Of a stretch of 64,000 nt of DNA, positions 1-8,159 are shown piece after piece. The position numbers and the translations under genes are program-made. Source of the DNA: Streptomyces sp. NBC_01142 (GTDB taxonomy: Bacteria; Actinomycetota; Actinomycetes; Streptomycetales; Streptomycetaceae); contig NZ_JAPEOR010000002.1 of the NCBI RefSeq assembly GCF_026341125.1, positions 1,984,001 through 2,048,000 on the forward strand. The letters run 5' to 3'. How positions within the stretch are numbered: position 1 is the first letter of the stretch; every line of letters begins with the position of its first letter. The notes beneath the pieces were generated by a model. It saw only the letters and a program-made list of their open reading frames with translations, made no database searches and was not told the DNA's origin.

Positions 1-81
1 ATCCTCACACGACCTAGCAGCACGGCAGCGCGCCGCCTGCTGCGGGAGTTGCAACAGACGGCACAACCAGATGCGACCTGA
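1..81 (+). CDS. 3' end of an unknown gene (partial)
   Basis: Frame 1 is open from the first base to a TGA at 79-81 and gives 26 residues rich in Arg, Leu and Gln, with typical third-position GC. The stop lies directly against the stop of the convergent helicase gene, which is how tightly packed convergent genes often end. Too little is visible for a family assignment. It could be another part of the neighbouring operon's locus or an unrelated gene. Confidence 0.4.
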   Translation: MLTRPSSTAARRLLRELQQTAQPDAT

Positions 82-1902
82 CTAGCTTCGTCCCATATGC
101 CTCAATAGGGCTTCTACATCGCCGGGAGCGAGGCCGGCGGCCACAGCGGGTTCCTCCTGCAAGTCAGCCAACTGCTGGACAGAGGGGTCATCGAGGATCT
201 TGCCCATGAACTCCAATTTTTGATCAAGGCGAGCCTCTACCACCTCATCGATCGTGTCTCGGACAGCGAGCACCGTCACACGAGTCTCGGTATCTGGGTC
301 AAGCCCGAGCCTGTGGATACGGTCAAGGCTCTGGAGGAAGCGTCCAGCGACGAAGTCTCGGTCGACATACACAGCGTCATGACAGACCTGGTGCAGGCTG
401 ATGCCTTCACCGAGCGTCGCCGGGTTAGAGAGCAGCACCATGCATGCCGGATCCTCCCGGAAGCGTCGCAACTGCTCATCCCGGTCTGGGGTCCCGCCGT
501 ACACGGTCGCGGGGGCGTACTTCTCCAGTAGCCGTTCGAGAGTGGTCAGGCTGCGAACGAACGTCGTCCAGATCAGAGTCTTGCGTCCCTGCCTGGCGTT
601 CTCGGCAACGATCGCGGCTGTCTCCTTGTACTTGGGCGACAGCTCGTAGTCAGGCAGATTCTGCATGAGCGCGTAGAGCGAGTGCCCCTGAGGAATCTCG
701 AGCGGTGGCAACTGGTATGCCAGGGGCTCGTATCGGCTGGCGCCGTCGAGCAGTAGCGCCGGGCTCGTCGCGGCCATCAGCAAGCGAAGGGCTGTCTTGC
801 CCAGACCACTGAGGTCGTCGTTTGCAGCGCGGGAGTCAGGATCGCCCACTAGAGAGCCGTAGATGTCGGCGTGTAGGGGCGGCATATCCACGTACCGCAT
901 CCGAAGCTCTACCGGCGGCAGACCAAGCTCCAGCTTCGTCGTCCGCGTGAAAAGCGGCTTGAGCGCGACACTGGCCTGGGCCAGATTCCCGCCGGCCACG
1001 GCGCGGGTGACCGATCGCTGTCCGTGTCCCGGCCAGACGAAGCCCAAAAGGTTTTCCAAGTCCTTCGATCCATTGGGAGCTGGAGTACCCGTGAGAATCA
1101 GCCGTCTCTGAGCCAGGGGGCCCAGAGCCATACAGGCAGCTCCGTAGGTGCCTCGGGCCCCGAGCTTCATCCGATGCGCCTCATCAAGGATGAGCATCGC
1201 GGGCTCGGCCTTGAGCCACGCCGCCAGTGTCGCGAGCGACCGGTCCAGTCGTTCGTAGTTGACGATCAGAACCTCCGCCCACTCATCCAGTGAACCGTCC
1301 AGCACATGTGGGCGGAGCCTGTGTCGGAAACACACCGCCGTCTCGTACTTCCACGACTCATAGGCCGACTTCGGACACACAACGAGCAGTCGATTGACGT
1401 GTCCCATCGTCTTCTGTGCCGAGTACACGCCAAGAGCTGCCCGAGTCTTCCCCGCACCCGGGACGCTGAAGTTCGCCCCATGCTGGAGGGAGAGCAGCTT
1501 CGCTATGTCACGCCGCTGGAACTCACCCAGCTCCGCGATCCACTCATCGCCGAGCAAGTGAGGCACGTCATCCGAGAGGACCTCGCCCGTGTGGTCCGGA
1601 GTGCTGAGCCTCCTCTCAACCGTCGCTGCATCTTGAAGGTTGCCAAGGATCAGGGCTCTCAGGTCTGGAGCCCACTCCACCCCTTCTGGATCAGACCAGC
1701 CTGCGACCTCACCCACACTGGCAAGCAAGTCATCGAGATCAACCGCAGCTGTCAGAGGGCCGAGCTGGCCGCCCGTCCGGAAACGAGCGGCCAGCTGCAC
1801 GAGCTCCCCTCGGTAGTTCTCCGTGGTCCCGAGAACTACCTTGGTACGCGTCTCGTCGAATCCGAGGCTCAGCGTGACCTCGGCTGCCGTACCAATTGTC
1901 AC
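82..1902 (-). CDS. SNF2-family DEAD/DEAH helicase/translocase
   Basis: A 606-residue superfamily 2 ATPase. Walker A is VPGAGKT (about 147-153), the DEAH box is ILDEAH (about 238-243), motif III is LTGTP (about 270-274), and motif VI is QSLDRIHRLGL near 524-534. The first 130 residues form an N-terminal region without a recognised motif. SNF2 proteins of this size move along double-stranded DNA and often serve restriction or anti-phage systems rather than chromatin. The start is a GTG that overlaps the stop of the ParB-like gene as GTGA, so the two are translationally coupled. It is the last gene of a three-gene operon. The family is clear from the motifs; a defence role is inferred from context only. 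Confidence 0.85.
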   Translation of the reverse strand: MTIGTAAEVTLSLGFDETRTKVVLGTTENYRGELVQLAARFRTGGQLGPLTAAVDLDDLLASVGEVAGWSDPEGVEWAPDLRALILGNLQDAATVERRLSTPDHTGEVLSDDVPHLLGDEWIAELGEFQRRDIAKLLSLQHGANFSVPGAGKTRAALGVYSAQKTMGHVNRLLVVCPKSAYESWKYETAVCFRHRLRPHVLDGSLDEWAEVLIVNYERLDRSLATLAAWLKAEPAMLILDEAHRMKLGARGTYGAACMALGPLAQRRLILTGTPAPNGSKDLENLLGFVWPGHGQRSVTRAVAGGNLAQASVALKPLFTRTTKLELGLPPVELRMRYVDMPPLHADIYGSLVGDPDSRAANDDLSGLGKTALRLLMAATSPALLLDGASRYEPLAYQLPPLEIPQGHSLYALMQNLPDYELSPKYKETAAIVAENARQGRKTLIWTTFVRSLTTLERLLEKYAPATVYGGTPDRDEQLRRFREDPACMVLLSNPATLGEGISLHQVCHDAVYVDRDFVAGRFLQSLDRIHRLGLDPDTETRVTVLAVRDTIDEVVEARLDQKLEFMGKILDDPSVQQLADLQEEPAVAAGLAPGDVEALLRHMGRS

Positions 1903-3332
1903 GGCCGACCCTCCGCGACGGCCTCAACGAGCCAGGAAACGCCGTCGCCAGGCTCCCCCTGAATCCGCTTCGCCTGCTGGGCAAGCTTGCTGAGGCTTTC
2001 CCGCAGCTGAAGCACGGCATCGTCGAACGCCTCTTCATCGAGGCTTCGAGCCGTCCGCGCCTGCACAAGCTCGACTACGCACTGGTCGATGTCGGCGCAG
2101 GCGTCCGCGAGACGAGCGGGAGCGAGCTGCTTCCGCTTGCGTACACGTGCGTCCCGGCCGGCGTCGTCGATCGCCTTGTCGAACGCATCCTTAGCGCTAT
2201 CAAAGAGCGCACGAGCCGCCTGCTTGTCAGCATCCGGCACATCCGTCGCCGTAGCGCCAACGACAGCCTTTGCCCTCAGAATCTGATCGTTGAGCGCGCG
2301 GGCCGCGGCCACACGAGATGTCGTCCCGGGCACCGCGACACCAAGACCGGGAACCATCACAGCTTCCGGCTCAGGGCCTACGCTCTGTCCGGCGTCGCTG
2401 AGGCTCGCCGGAAGGCTCCTTGCCAGGTAGTCGGCCTTCGCGAAGTGCTCGTCGATGTGGCGAACATCCGTCTTGGCGAAGTCCAGCAGCATCGCGGCGA
2501 GACGCCACTCCTTGATGACCTCGGCCTCATCAGGCTCGACCGTCGAGAGCTTCTTGTAGAGCCTTTCGAGTTCCTTCAACTTCTCCTGGTCGTCCTCGAA
2601 GTCGACCAGTCGCAGCGCGGCAGCGCCGCTCCTGCTCCGCTCGATCAGTTCCCGGATGGTGCTGAGGATCCACCGCTCCTGGTGGTACGTCTTGGGATAG
2701 ACCCTGAACTCCCTGGCGATCTGGTCCGGAGTCCGACCCAGCGCCGCCTGCTCTTCCATCGCAAGCAGCCGGTTGATGTACGAGTAGTCGCGACGGTGAT
2801 CCTTGCGCAGCTGCAGCGACAGCTCGACGGCGTTGATGTCCGCCCAGGTGAACGAGGCCGGCAGCACGCCCACACGCATCGACTGCACGCCACTCTCTCT
2901 GAGCGCGGCAGCCCTGGTGTTGCCGTTGACGAGCACGCCGTGGTGCGTCACCAGACCCGGATCGTTCTGGCCAAACTGCTCCAGACTCTCCTTGAGCTTG
3001 TCGAAAGCCGTGTCGCGGAGATTCGGATTGGCCGGCTCAGCCTGGAGCAGATACTTCAGATACCCCTGGCTTTCCGCGCTCCAAGGATCACGATGCAGCG
3101 CCTGGTCCTTCACTGGATCATGGCTTCGCTGGGCGCGGATTCGATGGGTGCCGGGGTTGAAGTAGAGGCTTTCGAGGGGAAGATCGATGACCTCGACATG
3201 GACAGCCTGACCGTTCCAATCGACCGTAACGGTCTCCCTGGTCCCTCCCGAAGACTTCACCTCCTCCAACCTCTTCTTGATCAGCTCGCTGAACTGGTCT
3301 GCACGCGGCGGCGGCTGGAACTCTTGAAACAC
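1899..3332 (-). CDS. ParB-like nuclease-domain protein
   Basis: About 477 residues. A ParB/sulfiredoxin-type fold is indicated by the segment GVLVNGNTRAAALRESG near residues 133-149, where ParB-like proteins carry a G-N-T-R motif, followed by a helix-turn-helix-like stretch (about 190-225). The C-terminal half is charged, helical and probably coiled coil. It is too long and in the wrong context for chromosomal ParB, and there is no parA beside it. The chosen GTG has GGAG five bases upstream; an in-frame GTG at 3353, just after the stop of the upstream gene, is the alternative. The 3' end overlaps the helicase start by four bases. Such domains can bind or cut DNA or hydrolyse CTP; which applies here is unknown. 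Confidence 0.75.
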   Translation of the reverse strand: MFQEFQPPPRADQFSELIKKRLEEVKSSGGTRETVTVDWNGQAVHVEVIDLPLESLYFNPGTHRIRAQRSHDPVKDQALHRDPWSAESQGYLKYLLQAEPANPNLRDTAFDKLKESLEQFGQNDPGLVTHHGVLVNGNTRAAALRESGVQSMRVGVLPASFTWADINAVELSLQLRKDHRRDYSYINRLLAMEEQAALGRTPDQIAREFRVYPKTYHQERWILSTIRELIERSRSGAAALRLVDFEDDQEKLKELERLYKKLSTVEPDEAEVIKEWRLAAMLLDFAKTDVRHIDEHFAKADYLARSLPASLSDAGQSVGPEPEAVMVPGLGVAVPGTTSRVAAARALNDQILRAKAVVGATATDVPDADKQAARALFDSAKDAFDKAIDDAGRDARVRKRKQLAPARLADACADIDQCVVELVQARTARSLDEEAFDDAVLQLRESLSKLAQQAKRIQGEPGDGVSWLVEAVAEGRP

Positions 3333-3358
3333 GCTGACTCCGATCCCCTTCACCCTGC

Positions 3359-4048
3359 TTACTTGTCCTCTCCGGACGTTGCCTGCCGGACAGCCTCCCG
3401 GGACGCCACCGGCAGCGTCCGGTAATGGCCCCAGAGCTTCTCCAAGGTCCCCTGCGTACGCTGATCCGCTTCGATCCAGCCCGCCAAGACCTCCTTCTCC
3501 AGAGACGAGAGACCCGCTACCTGGCTGAGAAGGACGCCCAGGTCGATTTCCCGCTCTCCCCTGGTCCCGCACCGCCTGCACTCCGTAACCATCTGGTGGT
3601 CCACAGTGCCGTCAGCAAGCACGACCTTGCGACGGGCAATGTTCAGCTGGGAAAGAACATCGCCGTTGTCGCCATACGGCTCACCTGCTCCGATCCCGCA
3701 GGTACGGCACAGGAAGTTATCGTTCTGCCAGACCTTGGCTCGCTGGGCAGCACTCAGGCTGCTCTTGTGCTTGGCGACCTTCGCCTGGCCGGGGAGCCAG
3801 ACCTCGGCGCCCTTGGTCACGTAGCGCTGCTCCTGCTGCTTCAGGGCAGGGTCGTCGCGGCTCGTGTCAATCCGCCAGCCGTGATCCCGAAGGTCGCGCA
3901 GCCTTCGGTCGATCTGTGCCGACTCGGGGAAAGCCTTGCGCAGTTCGGCCTTGGTGAAGGTGTTCCCCTCCCCCACCTCGGTCTCCAGCCACAGCGCAGC
4001 GCGGATCTTGCCGCCGAACTTTTCGTTCTGCCAGGAAGGCAGCGTCAT
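3359..4048 (-). CDS. HNH-like zinc-ribbon protein, first gene of the ParB/SNF2 operon
   Basis: 229 residues. The N-terminal third (about 30-65) resembles a winged helix with the segment QIDRRLRDLRDHGWRI. The centre has two Cys pairs, C114-x2-C117 and C157-x2-C160, spaced as in a treble-clef HNH domain. The catalytic His pair of a standard HNH nuclease is not obvious between them; only one His (H151) lies near the second Cys pair. It may therefore be a degenerate HNH fold used for DNA recognition, or a divergent nuclease. The ATG at 4046-4048 is preceded by GGAG with six-base spacing. The gene is followed within tens of bases by the ParB-like gene, so it probably heads the operon. Confidence 0.7.
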   Translation of the reverse strand: MTLPSWQNEKFGGKIRAALWLETEVGEGNTFTKAELRKAFPESAQIDRRLRDLRDHGWRIDTSRDDPALKQQEQRYVTKGAEVWLPGQAKVAKHKSSLSAAQRAKVWQNDNFLCRTCGIGAGEPYGDNGDVLSQLNIARRKVVLADGTVDHQMVTECRRCGTRGEREIDLGVLLSQVAGLSSLEKEVLAGWIEADQRTQGTLEKLWGHYRTLPVASREAVRQATSGEDK

Positions 4049-4096
4049 AGGTGTCTCCGATCCAACAGCCAGCCACGACCACCTGCACATGACACC

Positions 4097-4113
4097 GACT
4101 GCGTCGTACAGTC
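4097..4113. promoter_or_regulatory. inverted repeat between divergent HNH operon and HTH gene
   Basis: GACTG and CAGTC arms are separated by seven bases in the intergenic region between the two divergent genes. The position would suit an operator for the HTH protein encoded next door, but the arms are short and the assignment is inference. Confidence 0.25.
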
Positions 4114-4312
4114 AGGCGTGATGTGCCGTATGTGGTCCCCCTGTTGTGCAGGCCCAGGGTTGCCCTGAGTGAGTCAATTGATGACGCACGGCCGAACTGA
4201 AGTCCAGCGAAAACGCATGTTGCGCTCGAAGACGCCGACACTGCAGACACCGCGGATTCCTGCGGCTGGCCCTGCTCTACGACTGCGACCTGAACAAGGG
4301 AGAGGCAACGGA

Positions 4313-5092
4313 ATGCGCGCCGGACAAGTAGGCACCAGGATCGACCCCAACCTCCCTCCCGGGAGGCATCACCTCGCCCGCACTCTCAAAGTGCTGCACG
4401 GCCGGATGGGTACTCCGACACTTGCGGCGGCAGCTCGCCTGTTCCAGGAGCGGGGCTACAAGACGGACCGTGACGCCATATCCCGCTACTTGAACGGCAA
4501 GCGCGTCCCGACTCTGAACTTCGTCACGCTCATGCACGCCATGGCGGTCGACCGGATGGGCTCTGCTGCTGCCGTCGGGCTGACGAGGGAAGACGTGGTG
4601 AAAGCGCACAAGCATGCCGAGAAGAGTCTCTGCAAGACATGCTCAACGCTGCACGGTGACAACAGCGATCTCCGCAGGGAAAACCTTCGGCTCAAGGACA
4701 GCGAAGCCGGCCTGTCAAAAGCGTTGGCCAAGGCTAGACGACGAGCGATGTCGCTGCCGGTCCCCCCCGCGAGAGGGGACCGGCAGCGACAGGAGAGCGA
4801 TGTTGCGGGTGCGAGACACATCGCCAACAGTGCGGGACAGCTCCGAGACCGGGGGAGAGCCGATGCGGCTCTAGCCATGCTGGTCGACACCGTCGGCACT
4901 CTGACGCCGCTCGAAGGGGCCGCATCCCTCGCCGTTCTGCGGGCGCAGCAGCAGGCTCAACTCGCGGACGCTCTGGTGCACATGTACGGACGAGAGCACC
5001 CCGAGAGGGACGTGATCCGAATCGCCCTCGAGCTCCACAAGCATGGAATGGCCGACGATGCTGTCGCGCTCCTGCGCTCAGCCGTCCAGTGA
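4313..5092 (+). CDS. helix-turn-helix protein with C-terminal helical domain
   Basis: 259 residues. The N-terminal 70 residues hold an XRE-like helix-turn-helix (LAAAARLFQERGYKTDRDAI, then SRYLNGKRVP). A CKTC motif near 105 is followed by a basic, probably coiled-coil stretch and a helical C-terminal region that looks like repeat helices. The ATG is preceded by GGGAGAGG; a longer frame begins at 4169, but no ribosome binding site supports it. The gene is divergent from the HNH/ParB/SNF2 operon across about 260 bases, so it is a plausible regulator of that operon. Many Streptomyces carry such HTH proteins in accessory regions; the ligand is unknown. Confidence 0.65.
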   Translation: MRAGQVGTRIDPNLPPGRHHLARTLKVLHGRMGTPTLAAAARLFQERGYKTDRDAISRYLNGKRVPTLNFVTLMHAMAVDRMGSAAAVGLTREDVVKAHKHAEKSLCKTCSTLHGDNSDLRRENLRLKDSEAGLSKALAKARRRAMSLPVPPARGDRQRQESDVAGARHIANSAGQLRDRGRADAALAMLVDTVGTLTPLEGAASLAVLRAQQQAQLADALVHMYGREHPERDVIRIALELHKHGMADDAVALLRSAVQ

Positions 5093-5205
5093 TCAAGCTT
5101 CGGAGCCGGTACAGAAGCCCGGACTGGGATCTTCCTGAGACCTGCGCATCCACGCCGGCAAGCACCTGGCCACTAGGCCCGCGACGGGAGACTTACATGC
5201 GCAGT

Positions 5206-5838
5206 TCAGACAGCCTCAGCCTCGAAGTGCATCTGAGCCCGCTCCAGGATCGCGTCCGGGTCGCCGCCCCTTGCGGTTAGCCAGTGCAGCAAGTCCGCGA
5301 TCAGTTCAGTCGCCGATGTCTCCAAGACAGGCAGGCGGCCGACACTGAGGCGTCCCGGGCTCTCGCCGGCCACCTGATAACCCTCTAGTGCAGCCGCTGC
5401 ACGCTGGATGCGGAGGCATTGCCCGGAATCGCCCAGGACGAACTCGCACCACACTGTCTTGCCTGTCGCCGTCACGATGGTGCCCCAGTCTGCGGACATA
5501 CCTGCCAGCAGGTGAAGTCCCCGGCCACGCTCGGCGCCGCACTCCTGCTCCACAGCCCCCGGCACAGCATGGCTCTGGTCGTGGATCTCTACGCGAAGTG
5601 AGCCCTCCCTTGGCTCCATGACAAGGGTCGCCACCGCTCCGTCACCGACGTGCTTGATTACATTGGTCGCGAGCTCAGTGACCGCCAGCTGCACCTCGTC
5701 GGCCAGAGCAGGGAAGCCCCACTGGGTGAGTTGATCCCTCACGTACCTGCGCAGGATGCGCACCCTGGCCGGTTCTGCCTCGAAGGGCAGCACACAGCGG
5801 AGTCTGGATTGGTTGATGGTCAGTTCGTTGCCGCACAT
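5206..5838 (-). CDS. ATP-binding anti-sigma-factor-type kinase
   Basis: 210 residues. Residues 20-145 match the HATPase_c_2 (RsbW-like) fold: the N-box AVTELATNVIKHVG, the G1-type segment VEIHDQS and a G2-type ERGRGLHLL. The last 60 residues are a variable extension. Streptomyces encode dozens of these, often beside XRE/DUF5753 and DUF397 genes as in abaA- and whiJ-like clusters, and that is the arrangement here. The ATG has AGGAGGGAG seven bases upstream. Cytoplasmic; probably regulates a sigma or anti-anti-sigma partner, but no partner gene is visible nearby. Confidence 0.8.
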   Translation of the reverse strand: MCGNELTINQSRLRCVLPFEAEPARVRILRRYVRDQLTQWGFPALADEVQLAVTELATNVIKHVGDGAVATLVMEPREGSLRVEIHDQSHAVPGAVEQECGAERGRGLHLLAGMSADWGTIVTATGKTVWCEFVLGDSGQCLRIQRAAAALEGYQVAGESPGRLSVGRLPVLETSATELIADLLHWLTARGGDPDAILERAQMHFEAEAV

Positions 5839-5927
5839 AGCCGCACTCCCTCCTGCGCCACAGCAGCACTGCGCCCGCCGTGTCCATACGACTGCGCTGC
5901 GTAGCGATACGACTGGAGTATGACACT

Positions 5928-5952
5928 GAGAAGTCTCACGATGTAACTTCTC
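5928..5952. promoter_or_regulatory. inverted repeat in divergent promoter region
   Basis: Perfect seven-base arms GAGAAGT and ACTTCTC flank 11 bases, midway between the divergent ATPase and XRE genes. It is a candidate operator for the XRE regulator. The arms are seen directly; the function is inferred. Confidence 0.35.
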
Positions 5953-6052
5953 ACGAGAATCGATCGGGTGATCCTTGCGGTTGTTCAACTCCACCCGTGC
6001 ATAGCCTTGTTGGTGGCCAGAGGGCTGGCCCGTATGTAACGGAAGGTCTGCC

Positions 6053-6898
6053 ATGTCAGCGAGGGCCACCACACGTCGCCGCCAGCTGGGCGTGACGATG
6101 CGCAAGCTGCGCGCCCGGAAGGGCATGACCCTGGAGGAAGCCGGCCGCCTGGTTGGGGTCTCGAAGGCCACGGTCAGCCGGTACGAGACACAAGAAGGAC
6201 CCGTGAAGTGGCCCATCGTGGACGCGCTCTGTCGTGAGTACGACGCGAGCGAGGCCGAGCGTAAGGCTGTAGTCGCACTCGCCAAAGAAGCGAAGCAGCA
6301 GGGGTGGTGGAGCTCGTTCGCCGACTCCATCCCGGAAACTATGAACCTCCTGCTGACGCTTGAGGACGAAGCTATTCGCGAGGATCACTTCAACTGCCTC
6401 TATGTACCCGGGCTCTTGCAGACCCGCAGCTACACGGAGGCCGTGCAGCATGCCTCCGAGATGCGGTTGCTGCCCGAAGAGATCGAGCGCCTCGTTGACA
6501 TCCGGATGAAGCGCCAGGAGATCCTCACCCGGGCCAAACCCTTGCACCTCTGGGCCATCCTCGACGAGTCAGTGATCCGCCGCGTGGTCGGTTCGCGCGA
6601 TGTCATGAGGGAGCAGCTCAGCCATCTGCTCCAGGCCAACGAGTCCCCGGACATCACGCTCCAGGTGCTTCCGTTCTCCAAGGGTGCCCACTCGGCGGCG
6701 ATGGGCAGCTTCGTGATCCTCGGGGGCGCGGAGCCCAGCCTGGATGTCGTCTACGTCGACATTCACCTTGGCTCGCTCTTCATGGAGAAGGAGGAAGAAC
6801 TGGATCGATACCGACTTGCGTTCGACTACCTCCGCGCACAAGCGTTGGATATGGCTGCCTCATCAGCCATGATCGAGCGTGTCCGTGAGGAGATGTGA
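6053..6898 (+). CDS. XRE-family regulator with DUF5753 domain
   Basis: 281 residues. An HTH occupies about 10-65 (KGMTLEEAGRLVGVSKATVS) and a DUF5753 domain follows from about 90 to the end, including the characteristic YVPGLLQTRSYTEAV segment. This WhiJ/Scr-like class binds DNA and is paired with a small DUF397 protein; together they modulate development and antibiotic production in Streptomyces. GGAAGG lies upstream of the ATG. The stop overlaps the DUF397 start by four bases (ATGATG region), so the pair is translationally coupled. Cytoplasmic. Confidence 0.9.
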   Translation: MSARATTRRRQLGVTMRKLRARKGMTLEEAGRLVGVSKATVSRYETQEGPVKWPIVDALCREYDASEAERKAVVALAKEAKQQGWWSSFADSIPETMNLLLTLEDEAIREDHFNCLYVPGLLQTRSYTEAVQHASEMRLLPEEIERLVDIRMKRQEILTRAKPLHLWAILDESVIRRVVGSRDVMREQLSHLLQANESPDITLQVLPFSKGAHSAAMGSFVILGGAEPSLDVVYVDIHLGSLFMEKEEELDRYRLAFDYLRAQALDMAASSAMIERVREEM

Positions 6899-7107
6899 TG
6901 CAGAGCCGCACCCCTGAGATACCGGCCGAAGCCTGGTTCAAGTCCTCGTACAGCGGGGCGAACACTAGCGAGTGTGTAGAGGCAGCGGCCGTGCTTGACG
7001 GTGCGGCTGTCCGAGACAGCAAGTATCCGTACGGCCCCCAGATCGCTTTCGACACCCACGCTTGGGCCAGTTTTTTGGCCGCGCTGCGAGACAACCGACT
7101 CAGCTGA
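6895..7107 (+). CDS. DUF397 small protein
   Basis: 70 residues with the DUF397 signature: W-F-K-S-S-Y-S near 14-20, CVEAA near 27-31, VRDSKYP near 39-45 and a C-terminal F-x-x-x-L-R. DUF397 proteins are the small partners of the XRE/DUF5753 regulators and some pairs behave like toxin-antitoxin or anti-regulator modules. It overlaps the upstream regulator by four bases. The biochemical activity of the family is not settled. Confidence 0.9.
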   Translation: MMQSRTPEIPAEAWFKSSYSGANTSECVEAAAVLDGAAVRDSKYPYGPQIAFDTHAWASFLAALRDNRLS

Positions 7108-7223
7108 CCAGCGCCTTGACGGCACCGGCGGGAGTTCAGTCAGGGCCTCGATCTCTTTCGCTATCTGGCCTGCACGCTGGACGACGGAGATACGGGAGGC
7201 ATAGCTGTTCTGTCGCGCCCGTC

Positions 7224-7742
7224 CTAGTGGATCTCGTATTGCTCGTGCGGGATGGCTCGCTCCCAAATGCGTTCGAAGCCGGAGGCGCACAGTTCGATCA
7301 ACTTCGGATCGCTGAGGATCTCATCCTCGATGGAGTCACCGTCGCCGGAGAAGTGGTGAATCTCCACCGAAGTGTCGTCGAAGACCCAGAAGTCGTTGCC
7401 CGGCAGCAGCAGATCCGATGCGAGCCGCCGCGGCAGCCAGCGCACCTGCTCGCCCGCGGTCACGTTGGCGTGGGTGACGTAGTGCTCCCAGCGGATGTAC
7501 TCGGTCACCGGCTCGGAGACGACCCGAGCCCGGCGGACCGTCACCCCGCGGGCGACCGCGTCGGCGATCTCCTGGTGGAAGGGACGCCACCACGAGGCGC
7601 GGTCGTTCCAGTCGACACAGTGCCCCTGCCGCCATGACTCGAAGCGAGGATTGCTGTAGTAAGTGTCTCGCATCTCCAGATGGACGGCCGACCTCTTGGC
7701 TCCGGCCAGTAGGTCAGTGAACGTCGGGACGTTCGACGGCAT
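7224..7742 (-). CDS. DUF6879 family protein
   Basis: 172 residues, about 60 percent identical by eye to the second copy at 9032-9559. Shared blocks are RSAVHLEMRD, DRASWWRPF, VRRARVVSEPVTEYIR, AGEQVRWLPRR, LPGNDFWVFD and the terminal RAIPHEQYEIH. The family is common next to XRE/DUF5753 genes in Streptomyces; its function is unknown. AAGGGAGG lies six bases before the ATG. It is convergent with DUF397 and lies downstream of a second XRE gene, separated by a decayed 417-base stretch. Confidence 0.85.
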   Translation of the reverse strand: MPSNVPTFTDLLAGAKRSAVHLEMRDTYYSNPRFESWRQGHCVDWNDRASWWRPFHQEIADAVARGVTVRRARVVSEPVTEYIRWEHYVTHANVTAGEQVRWLPRRLASDLLLPGNDFWVFDDTSVEIHHFSGDGDSIEDEILSDPKLIELCASGFERIWERAIPHEQYEIH

Positions 7743-8159
7743 CGCATACCTCCCTTTGGGCTATGCACCATGCGGGCTGGGACCCGCCTACCCAGACCCC
7801 GTCCGTCCAGGACGGGGGCCACAGACCGCCAGGGCGCCATTCTGAGGCCGTCGCAATGTGGCCGCGCCGGCTCTTGGCTGACCCCGCGTACGCCGTGAAC
7901 GACGCCACGATCTGGAAAGCCGGGACGGCAGGCTGATGACTCTGTTTGTCTGCTCGAATATCCTGGCCCCCGACGCTCATCCCGAGGACCCCCGCGCCGA
8001 CCCGGCCCGACACATGGCGGCACGGATTGTGCAGGAGCTTCAGGCGGATTGATGGCCAACGCCGCTGTGTTCTCCACAGGGCTGTCCCGGAGTTGGCTCG
8101 GGGAAGCCGAGAGCGGACTCGCCTTCGGGTAGGAAGCGGCGCCATTCATGCCTCCTGGG
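7743..8159. other. intergenic stretch with gene debris
   Basis: No full-length gene. On the plus strand two short frames overlap as TGATG: about 7856-7936 (27 codons) and 7936-8052 (38 residues, ending in MAARIVQELQAD). Their composition looks protein-like, so they may be the broken tail of an older gene, but neither has a strong ribosome binding site or a recognised domain. Confidence 0.3.

Noticed and set aside
1899..3332. Chromosome or plasmid partition ParB
   Set aside because: No parA, no parS-like sites and an operon with an SNF2 helicase; the layout does not fit a partition locus.
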